DNA of 64,000 nucleotides. It comes from Opitutus sp. GAS368 (GTDB taxonomy: Bacteria; Verrucomicrobiota; Verrucomicrobiia; Opitutales; Opitutaceae). The position numbers were made by a program, and so were the translations under genes. The notes below the pieces were generated by a model. That model did not search any database, was not told the origin of the DNA, and was given only the letters and a program-made list of their open reading frames with translations. The DNA lies in the NCBI RefSeq assembly GCF_900104925.1, contig NZ_LT629735.1, positions 3,083,001 through 3,147,000 of the forward strand, read 5' to 3'. Positions 27,243-33,268 of this stretch are shown here, one piece after another. Position 1 is the first letter of the stretch; every line of letters begins with the position of its first letter.

Positions 27243-27596
27243 CTATCTGTTACGCCCTGTCAAGTCTGGTCGCACCAAAAACAGCAAAAGCAGTTTACGA
27301 CGCTCCCGGGCGAGCCTCTGCGCTTCCAGCCGGTTGGCATAGTATGCCTCTAGCCTTTCCTGTGATAATTCGCCTGCTAGGTCTCTAGCGCGTTTCTTAT
27401 TCCGGAGATAGATCAGCGGGGCGTCGCATTGCCACCGTAGCGAGGCTCCGATGCGTAGCGGCTCAGGGAAAAGACCACGCTTCACGGCGCGTTCAATCGT
27501 GCGGGTGGATAGTCCAAGTCCCAATGCCACCTGCTCGAGGGTGAGCAGCGGGGGATGTATCGGGGCCGTCTTGGGTGTCTGTCGCTTGTGACTCAT
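27243..27596 (-). CDS. second HTH/excisionase-like protein of element A
   Basis: 117 aa from the ATG at 27596. The sequence upstream of it in frame is a GC-rich palindrome and not protein-like. HTH_17-type motif: 'LLTLEQVALGLGLSTRTIER', 'GLFPEPLRIGASLRW'. The C-terminal third is very basic (Arg/Leu-rich). It is the first gene of the element A transcript and sits immediately behind a candidate promoter/operator at 27606-27631, so autoregulation is plausible. Confidence 0.75.
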   Translation of the reverse strand: MSHKRQTPKTAPIHPPLLTLEQVALGLGLSTRTIERAVKRGLFPEPLRIGASLRWQCDAPLIYLRNKKRARDLAGELSQERLEAYYANRLEAQRLARERRKLLLLFLVRPDLTGRNR

Positions 27597-27605
27597 TGCG
27601 ACATT

Positions 27606-27631
27606 GGGCCACAGATTATATGATATGGCCC
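27606..27631 (-). promoter_or_regulatory. candidate promoter with overlapping operator, element A
   Basis: On the minus strand a perfect TATAAT (27615-27620) lies within an inverted repeat GGGCCA (27606-27611) / TGGCCC (27626-27631). The start codon at 27596 is only about 10-20 bases downstream, so the leader would be very short. The symmetry over the -10 is what a self-repressing HTH protein would use. The -35 is weak (CCTTGG). Confidence 0.5.
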
Positions 27632-27642
27632 GAATACCAAGG

Positions 27643-27940
27643 GGCCGGCGGTCGCGGCGCTGCGCGCCGCATCCCGTCCGGCCCGGTGCCATGAGTTGCT
27701 GATAGCTCGCGCGCCCGAGACCCGAACAGCCGAACCGCTTTGAGGGGCGGCGTTGCCGGCTAACCCGTTCGCGGCTAGGCCGGCACAGCGGACGCCAAGA
27801 CGCGGGCGAGGGTCTGTCCTCTCCGGCGTGCTACGGACGCCTATGGCGTCCTTTCTGGGGGTGGATTCCACCCCCAGCCCCCCGCGTTTGTGTGCGCGTT
27901 GTGTGCGATCTGTGTGTTCAACCGATGGTGACATTTGCTT
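27643..27940. other. non-coding end region of element A
   Basis: GC-rich and palindromic (GCGGTCGCGGCGCTGCGCGCCGC around 27650-27672, cited as two arms GCGGTCGCGG and CTGCGCGCCGC), ending with the arm-like repeat at 27899-27916. A related GCGGTCGCGCTGCGCGC stretch lies at the same relative place in element B (about 30803-30819). No supported gene. Confidence 0.5.
27899..27916 (+). repeat. putative integrase arm site, right
   Basis: TTGTGTGCGATCTGTGTG, identical to 21855-21872 and in direct orientation, about 65 bp from the att repeat at 27981. Confidence 0.6.
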
Positions 27941-27980
27941 TTCATTGTTATGTCACCTCTTTGCTGAACGGGCTGGGGAC

Positions 27981-28012
27981 GTTCGAATCTCACCAGCCCG
28001 ACCATTTTCCCC
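27981..28012 (+). repeat. attachment-site repeat 2
   Basis: Identical 32-bp copy of the tRNA-Pro 3' end and flank. It is the right boundary of element A and left boundary of element B. The 5' part of the tRNA is absent here. A hairpin CTGACGGCA/TGCCGTCAG (28012-28020, 28033-28041) follows. Confidence 0.92.
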
Positions 28013-28141
28013 TGACGGCAGGAGAGGACTTATGCCGTCAGTATGCGACTTAGAGCGCAGTCCTCAGTAGCTTGCAAGATTAGGTTGCTGTGCACTGGCG
28101 CGACACGTTGCGGCCACCTACGACCCGAAAAGACCCGGGCG

Positions 28142-28160
28142 TGGACACGTTTTTGGACAC
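28142..28160 (+). repeat. putative arm site of element B, left
   Basis: TGGACACGTTTTTGGACAC, matched by TGGACACGTTTATGGACAC at 31052-31070 near the other end. The sequence differs from element A's arms, as expected if each integrase has its own specificity. Confidence 0.6.
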
Positions 28161-28181
28161 ATGTTCTGCGCAGCAAGACTG

Positions 28182-28751
28182 TTAGGGGAATGATTCTCCG
28201 ATCGTATATGTGCCGGGCGCGTAAACCTTATCACCGCCTAAATGCTCAACTAATTTCTTAGCGTCGCTACGTATTCTTTCATCTTGGAACGCGCACAGGT
28301 CATAAATTTTCCGAAGGTTTTTTGTTTTCCACAAAATTATCTTTGCCCTGAACCCAACATCGCCTCCCAGGTTCACGATCATCTCCACTTTCTGGTGGTC
28401 TTGTATGTCCTTCGCGTTACGAAGCAGATTCGCGGCTTGTGCGGGTGAATAGTGGGCGAAGGCAGTCCTTCTTCCCTCGAGAAGATCTGCATGAGTGTTT
28501 GCGTGCTCAGAGTCGTCTGGAAATTTTTCGTATTTCTTGCCGATGGACCCCAGCCCGTAGTTTGTTTCGTCAAAGATTCGGCAGTAAGCGACTGCTATAC
28601 CTGAGAAGGCCATATAGTAGACAGGCCCATGCGGCCCGTGCGCGTCTATATTCTTAAGAGCCGCAGTCGTCTGCATAATGTCGTTAAGCGTGGTCCCTGC
28701 GATGATGAGACGCTTAAGACTTCGCACCTGTTTTTCCTGCCGTGACTCCAT
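28182..28751 (-). CDS. HEPN-like cargo protein of element B
   Basis: 189 aa, helical, with no signal or membrane segment. The centre reads 'YYMAFSGIAVAYCRIF' followed by 'EGRRTAFAHYS', giving Arg95-x4-His100, the R-x4-6-H pattern of HEPN RNases and of AbiU2/AbiV-like proteins. The surrounding helices fit that fold by eye. It is the only protein cargo of element B and the last gene before att repeat 2. A role as an anti-phage or toxin RNase is plausible. No antitoxin-like gene (MNT, for example) is adjacent. Confidence 0.6.
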   Translation of the reverse strand: MESRQEKQVRSLKRLIIAGTTLNDIMQTTAALKNIDAHGPHGPVYYMAFSGIAVAYCRIFDETNYGLGSIGKKYEKFPDDSEHANTHADLLEGRRTAFAHYSPAQAANLLRNAKDIQDHQKVEMIVNLGGDVGFRAKIILWKTKNLRKIYDLCAFQDERIRSDAKKLVEHLGGDKVYAPGTYTIGESFP

Positions 28752-28923
28752 GAAGTGACTGATAAACGAAGTTCGACGAAAATGCGGCGTTTTACTCGAA
28801 AATTGCCGTTTTTTGTGAGGCGAATGGAGTCGAAATGGCTCTGCCCGCGCGTCTTTTACACCTTTCCTTTTGTCATGACAAAATCACCTTGCTGAGCCTA
28901 TCGGGTCTGCATTGGTTGAGCCT

Positions 28924-28937
28924 CCCTCGTAGCTCAA
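28924..28937 (+). repeat. inverted 14-bp copy of the tRNA-like 5' end
   Basis: CCCTCGTAGCTCAA on the plus strand equals the start of the tRNA-like gene on the minus strand (29015-29028). It is either a remnant of a second tRNA copy or one arm of a structure spanning the gene. Confidence 0.55.
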
Positions 28938-28956
28938 AAAGTTTCCTAGCAGGGAG

Positions 28957-29029
28957 TGCCCTCGCTGGGATTCGGACCCAGAACCTCCAGTTTAGCGGAC
29001 CGGTGCTCTATCCATTGAGCTACGAGGGC
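28957..29029 (-). tRNA. tRNA-like gene, Arg-type body with GCT anticodon
   Basis: Cloverleaf: acceptor GCCCTCG pairs perfectly with CGAGGGC, D-arm GCTC/GAGC with loop AATGGATA, anticodon stem CCGGT/ACTGG with loop CCGCTAA, T-stem CTGGG/CCCAG with loop TCCGAAT. The anticodon is GCT (Ser), but there is no long variable arm and the body resembles tRNA-Arg. The invariant T33 and T55 are both C, and CCA is not encoded, unlike the three chromosomal tRNAs in this window. It may be a degraded tRNA, or a functional unusual one. No protein gene is supported in the flanking stretches 28752-28956 and 29030-29239. Confidence 0.7.
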
Positions 29030-29239
29030 AAATTTTTTGGTTAGAAAGTTGTGGCTCAAAAAGGCCATAAGTAGGGGACGGACAAGCAGTAATTTCTCCC
29101 AACTATTTTACGTGGGACTGGGTGGCTCATTTTTTACGACGGCATGTCTTAAATCGTTGATGTCGCGGATTTTTACGTGCCGTTCTTGCCCAAAAATTTC
29201 TGAGATAAAACTAAGATTTTCCGTCTGAGTTGAGGTTTT

Positions 29240-30322
29240 TCAGCCGTGTTGTTCGAGATTCCTTTTTTGCTGCCACGGCAAGCAAGCGATGGCCTGCGCA
29301 AGCGGTAGCTGTTGTGCGTCCGTGTAGATCTTCATCGTTAGCTTGATGTCGCTGTGACGCATGAGCTCTTGCACTACTCGCGGAGCGGCTCCTGAGAGTG
29401 TCAGATTTGTGCCGTAGGTCATTCGCAAAGAATGAAGGTCAACGCGGCGGCTTTGTTCGTCGAGGAACGGCACGCTGGCACAGACCAAGTCACGACGAAG
29501 TGTTGTGATCCTCGGCAGATGTTGCGTGAACACTGGCGCAAAAGGAGCGGCATCCACTGGACGAAATTCCCGCAACGCTGCAGCAAGTTCAGGGTGCAAG
29601 GGTAGGACGGCTGACTTTCGATTTTTTGTCGTGCTGGCCCTGACTCGAATGAATTGCGACGCGCCGTCCAGTTCCAGATCAGCCCAACGCAGGAGTTTCA
29701 TTTCGTTTCTACGTAGGCCTGTGAAAACAGCCGTCAGGTAAACAATCCGCCGGTGCGGAGGTGCGACCTCAAGTAGTCGCCTTAGCTCATCAGTGGACAA
29801 TGCGCGCCGGTATTGTTGACCACGGCCCCGGGTGTCGATGCGTTGGACGTGCTTAAGGGGACTTTCCACAGTGTAGCGCTGGTGCTCCAGCCAGTGCAGA
29901 AAAGTTGCCATCGCCGCCAACAGGTCGTTGAGCGTTTTTGCACTGAGTTCGCTACGTGCCCGCCATTCACAGAATGACCTGGTGGTGACATCAGCCAGGA
30001 GACACCAGTGGCAACGTTCGAAAAGCTTTCGCAGGATGACCCTGTATTTGACTACCGTAGTCCCGGCCCGGCCTTTGGCCTGCAAGTCCTCGAGGTAGGC
30101 CGTTAGCAGTTCAGCGAGCGACCGTTTGGCAGCCTCCCGCGTGCATTGAGGGGGAAGCATACCCATCGCCTCCATTTCTCGTTCCTTGGCGATTTCCCAG
30201 AGCTTGGACTGGGCAACGCGTTTGTCGGTGGTGCCGAGAGACACACGGGAAAGCCGGGGGTCACTGTCCAGTTGCAGCTTCCCCCAGTAGAGCCGCCCTC
30301 GTTTGAATACGTGGCAGATCAT
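29240..30322 (-). CDS. tyrosine recombinase (integrase) of element B
   Basis: 360 aa. Catalytic residues are complete: Arg204 ('GLRRNEM'), Lys233 ('TTKNRK'), His297 and Arg300 ('LHSLRMTYGT'), His323 ('MRHSDIKLTM') and Tyr333 ('KIYTDAQ'). N-terminal 'MICHVFKRGRLYWGK' parallels the element A enzyme, so the two are related, but clearly diverged in the arm-binding part. Start overlaps the excisionase stop (ATGA). Confidence 0.96.
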   Translation of the reverse strand: MICHVFKRGRLYWGKLQLDSDPRLSRVSLGTTDKRVAQSKLWEIAKEREMEAMGMLPPQCTREAAKRSLAELLTAYLEDLQAKGRAGTTVVKYRVILRKLFERCHWCLLADVTTRSFCEWRARSELSAKTLNDLLAAMATFLHWLEHQRYTVESPLKHVQRIDTRGRGQQYRRALSTDELRRLLEVAPPHRRIVYLTAVFTGLRRNEMKLLRWADLELDGASQFIRVRASTTKNRKSAVLPLHPELAAALREFRPVDAAPFAPVFTQHLPRITTLRRDLVCASVPFLDEQSRRVDLHSLRMTYGTNLTLSGAAPRVVQELMRHSDIKLTMKIYTDAQQLPLAQAIACLPWQQKRNLEQHG

Positions 30323-30528
30323 GACGCACCCCGTAGGCCGATGATTTTCGCCAAGTAGGCTAGAACATCAGATTCAGGGACGCGGGTTGACCGGCCAATT
30401 TTGACTGGTCGTGGGAATTGACCGGCAGCGATCAATCGTTCGAGCGTGCGACGGCAAATGGTCAGGCGTTGCGCGGCTTGCCTGAGCGTGAGGAGGTGAG
30501 GAACCTCCGAGGGAGTTTCAGTGGACAT
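30319..30528 (-). CDS. excisionase-like HTH protein of element B
   Basis: 69 aa from the ATG at 30528. The frame stays open another 187 codons upstream, but that part is a translated palindrome region and not protein-like. HTH_17 motif: 'LLTLRQAAQRLTICRRTLER', 'GQFPRPVKIGRSTRVP'. Same length and place as the element A excisionase. Confidence 0.88.
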   Translation of the reverse strand: MSTETPSEVPHLLTLRQAAQRLTICRRTLERLIAAGQFPRPVKIGRSTRVPESDVLAYLAKIIGLRGAS

Positions 30529-30775
30529 GGCTTTTTCATTCCTGGAAACGGCCAGCCGAGGACGTGCCGCGGAAGTGCAGCAAGAATCAGCCAACCAGTT
30601 TCCGCCATGTCCGGCTAAAAATATATTTGAGGGGCGACACTGCTTAGTCCGGACATTTCGGGCAGGCGCTGACCTCCTAGAGTATTTTGGCGGTGAGGTC
30701 GGGAATTGTCCGCACGTGTCGCTTGCCGTCAATCCTCGACTGTTCGAAGCCGGAAGCCAACGGGGCGAATTTGAG

Positions 30776-30880
30776 GGCGTTGTTCCATAGTATACAAGGT
30801 TAGCGGTCGCGCTGCGCGCTACTGGCCGCCTCCGGCGGCCAATAGTGCGGATTGGCGGCGTTGTCCCATAGTAGACAAGG
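30776..30880. repeat. paired 24-bp repeats around a hairpin, element B
   Basis: Two direct repeats GGCGTTGT(T/C)CCATAGTA(T/G)ACAAGG at 30776-30799 and 30857-30880 (2 mismatches) flank a GC palindrome TGGCCGCC-TCC-GGCGGCCA. The rest of 30529-31144 holds no supported gene. Possible uses are regulator binding sites for the excisionase/integrase promoter or a replication origin of the excised circle. Confidence 0.55.
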
Positions 30881-31051
30881 CAGCGGCTCCGTAGGACGCG
30901 ACAATTCGCGACAGCGGACACGGAGGGGGGATTCCCTCCAATTTTTGAATTGGCCCGGCCAAGGCAGCTAAAACAGGCCGGGACGGTCACCCCCGTGCAG
31001 GGTAGCGGGGAAGGTGCCGCAGCCGGGGCAACGATCCTCGCGAGGCAGTTT

Positions 31052-31082
31052 TGGACACGTTTATGGACACGATTCTGGACAC
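31052..31082 (+). repeat. putative arm sites of element B, right
   Basis: TGGACACGTTTATGGACAC (31052-31070) plus a third TGGACAC at 31076-31082. It partners the left copy at 28142-28160. Confidence 0.58.
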
Positions 31083-31144
31083 AGTGCATTTTGGGACTCT
31101 CCTAATCGGATGAGTCCTCTCCGTTTATGGAACGGCGTTGGTAA

Positions 31145-31174
31145 GTTCGAATCTCACCAGCCCGACCATTTTCC
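31145..31174 (+). repeat. attachment-site repeat 3
   Basis: 30 bp identical to the first 30 bp of the tRNA-Pro att repeat (T-arm to ATTTTCC). It is the right boundary of element B and the presumed left boundary of a third, decayed element. No fourth copy was seen up to 33268. Confidence 0.9.
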
Positions 31175-31339
31175 AGCGGTCACTCGCAGAGTGATGTTGG
31201 GCTTAAGTATACGGGGTTAGGGACGTTGCAAGAAATTGCGGTTGCGACACGGTGCGCCAGCCCGCGACAGGAAATGTCCCCTTGCGGGCGCAAAGTGGGA
31301 GCGTTTTTGGGAGCACTAGGAATGATGACATAAAAGTAA

Positions 31340-31891
31340 TCACGGGGCGGTTGATGGGGTAGACACTGGCTTCTGGTTGCTCTCTTTTTCGCCCTTCGCT
31401 TGTCGCTCAATTATATCGAGAAAATCCAGCACCGCTTTTAAGCGGCCGCGCTGCTCGGCATGAGAGTTATTCTCCAAATCAAAGCTTGGATTATCGATCC
31501 ATGCCTCCCTAGTGCCGGCCGCAGAGTGAAAGACAAAATAATATGTCACACCGTCGAAGGGTCGTATCATAATCGACTCTTCACCATTCTTCTTTGCTGG
31601 CTGCGTCATCGAAGTTTTGCGCAGAAAATCTGCGTCTGCCTGTGTAAAGGTAAGCTTTGTTAAAAGGGCGCGAAGCGAATCGGCGGCTGAACCCACGAGA
31701 AAGGTCGAGTGCTTTTCTTTCATTCGGTCGGTATATTCGACTAATAATCCCTTATCAGTTTCCGTGACTCGCCATTCCGGATTTGCACGCCTCGATAGCG
31801 CAAATTCGCCTCTGGCAGAAAAAATCTCTTTCGCGCAGCCTTGTCCACCGGCTACAGCACACACCAAAAAGCTAACTAGAAATGCCTTCAT
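31340..31891 (-). CDS. exported hypothetical protein
   Basis: 183 aa. N-terminal hydrophobic stretch (about 3-17, 'FLVSFLVCAVAGGQGC') is a signal peptide; the Cys19 could be a lipoprotein site, but the bases before it do not give a canonical lipobox. The rest is a single soluble domain with no motif I recognise, ending in a polar, Ser/Thr/Pro-rich tail. It sits inside the decayed third element, AT-richer than the chromosome, and may be its surviving cargo. Confidence 0.65.
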   Translation of the reverse strand: MKAFLVSFLVCAVAGGQGCAKEIFSARGEFALSRRANPEWRVTETDKGLLVEYTDRMKEKHSTFLVGSAADSLRALLTKLTFTQADADFLRKTSMTQPAKKNGEESIMIRPFDGVTYYFVFHSAAGTREAWIDNPSFDLENNSHAEQRGRLKAVLDFLDIIERQAKGEKESNQKPVSTPSTAP

Positions 31892-31949
31892 TGGTTAATG
31901 TTTAAGGTATGAGAATCTCATGCACTGCCAACGACAATCTGCGACAGTT

Positions 31950-32590
31950 TCATCCGGTGGCAGCCGTAGGCTTGTTCCACGGCAGCTTGGTGACAGCGGC
32001 AGCCACGGGGCCTTGGAGTTGAGCGGCGTCCATGTAGAGTTTCATCGTCAGCTTGAGGTCACTGTGCCGCATGAATTCCATGACGACGCGGGGATGCGCC
32101 CCGGAAAGGCACAAGAGAACACCGGCGGTCTTGCGCAGGCAATGCAGGTCAGCACGCCGCCCCATTGCATCCAAGAACGGGATGCCAGCGCGGGCGAGGT
32201 CACGGCGAAAAGTAGAACCGCGCGGGATGGACGCGAACACTGGAGCGAACAGCGGTGTGCCCTCCGGATGTAGCGCTCTGAGTTCGGCCGCGAGCCGCAA
32301 GCTGATCGGTTGCAGCATGGTCTTACGATTCTTCGCAATGGACATGGGGATGCGGACGCACGGCCCGCCCCCCCACGCCCCTTCCCCCGCCCCCGCCGGG
32401 GGCAGGGAACCCCCCGCCAAAAAGACGCCGGCGAGCTGTAGCTTTTTCGCTTCGAGCGGGCGCAAAGCGGTTTCGAGTATCAAAAGGTAAACGGTGCTGC
32501 GTGGATGCGGTGCGGTAGTGAGAAGGCGGCCGACCTCGTCTGCAGTGAGTGCCCGTCGGTATTTACCCACTGGCTGCATGTTGGCCCACA
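31950..32590 (-). pseudogene. integrase remnant 1 (catalytic domain only)
   Basis: C-terminal catalytic domain related to the integrases of elements A and B: 'KYRRALTADEVGRLL', 'TALRPLEA' (Arg kept), 'IAKNRKTM', 'LHCLRKTAGV', 'FMRHSDLKLTMKLYMDAA'. The arm- and core-binding domains are missing. A proline/glycine-rich insertion ('GGSLPPAGAGEG', bases 32360-32420 with C- and G-runs) interrupts the strand before the Lys motif. It is probably inactive, although the frame is open. Confidence 0.85.
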
Positions 32591-32727
32591 CGCACCTGAA
32601 CGTGTGGAAGTTTGGCCAATGAATCACTCAGGGCAAGCTGTGAAGCGTCGGTATAAATCTTCATTGTGAGCTTTGGGTCGCTGTGACGCATGAGATGAAC
32701 GGCATCGGTCAAATGCACATGGTTTCA
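32590..32727 (-). pseudogene. integrase remnant 2 (last 45 residues)
   Basis: Reads '..LTDAVHLMRHSDPKLTMKIYTDAS..LAKLP..' on the minus strand, nearly the same as the C-terminus of the element A integrase (25640-25760). It is joined out of frame to remnant 1. It marks an earlier element of the A type at this site. Confidence 0.82.
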
Positions 32728-32754
32728 CTGCCAACGATAATCTAGAGCGCATTC

Positions 32755-33000
32755 ACGCGGTAGCAGCGACCGGCTTGTTCCAAGGCAACTTAGTCACAGC
32801 AGCGGCGACGGGCCTTGGAGTTGCGCAGCGTCCAGGTAGAGCTTCATCGTCAGCTTTAGGTCACTGTGCCGCGTGAACTCCGTGACGACACGAGGATGCG
32901 CCCCGGACAGATACAGAAGGACGCCAGCGATCTTGCGGAGCGCGTGCAGGTCGGGCGCGACGCCCTGCGCATCTAGCGACATAGAAATAGTGCGAACCAC
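32755..33000 (-). pseudogene. integrase remnant 3, frameshifted
   Basis: Parallels the C-terminus of remnant 1 ('LHALRKIAGVLLYLSGAHPRV', split; 'TRHSDLKLTMKLYLDAAQLQG'), then 'VTKLPWNKP' in another frame. Against remnant 1, one G is missing from a run near 32810 (GGG for GGGG), which explains the shift. The 268 bp from 33001 to 33268 hold no supported gene. Confidence 0.8.
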
Positions 33001-33268
33001 TTCGTTGCGTGTCGTTCGCGTCCTTACCTCGGGAAACCACTTGCTTGTTAAGGGCTTGATCTTAGCATGGGGATAGCACTTCGGGCCAGAGTGTTACCTT
33101 TCGCATGTGCGCCTCAGCTGAGACGCTGGGTTCTTACCGCCACTTCCTGACGTTTACCGGAGTGGCCAGGGTAACTGCAGGTTTTATCGGGCGCATGCGG
33201 ACTTTTGCGGTCTTAGTGATGGCTTCATCGACGGGCGAACCCGCCCCGCCGGGCCTCCGCCTTACCCC

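Larger units (their letters stand above)
21726..28012. mobile_element. integrative element A in tRNA-Pro
   Basis: Bounded by the 32-bp repeats at 21694 and 27981. All genes are on the minus strand: HTH (27596) - 100 aa - excisionase - integrase - 411 aa - 235 aa - nuclease - 131 aa. An 18-bp direct repeat TTGTGTGCGATCTGTGTG lies near each end (21855-21872 and 27899-27916), probably integrase arm sites. The cargo genes are visibly AT-richer than the flanking chromosome, in line with horizontal transfer. No capsid or conjugation genes are present. Confidence 0.88.
28013..31174. mobile_element. integrative element B in tRNA-Pro
   Basis: 3.2 kb between att repeats 2 and 3. It encodes, all on the minus strand, an excisionase, an integrase, a tRNA-like gene and one cargo protein. 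A 19-bp direct repeat TGGACACGTTTWTGGACAC occurs near both ends (28142-28160; 31052-31070, with a third TGGACAC at 31076). The architecture mirrors element A at half the size. Confidence 0.87.
31175..33000. mobile_element. remnant of a third integrative element
   Basis: It begins at att repeat 3, carries an arm-like doublet GGGAGCGTTTTTGGGAGC (about 31297-31316) analogous to the arms of element B, the exported protein at 31340, and three integrase fragments in a row (31950-33000). The right att copy has been lost. Confidence 0.65.

Noticed and set aside
30776-30880. CRISPR array
   Set aside because: Only two repeats with one 57-bp spacer that is itself palindromic; no cas genes in the window.
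30529-31089. Upstream extension of the element B excisionase frame (187 codons)
   Set aside because: The translated sequence follows the direct repeats and hairpin and lacks protein character; the element A counterpart starts at the inner Met.
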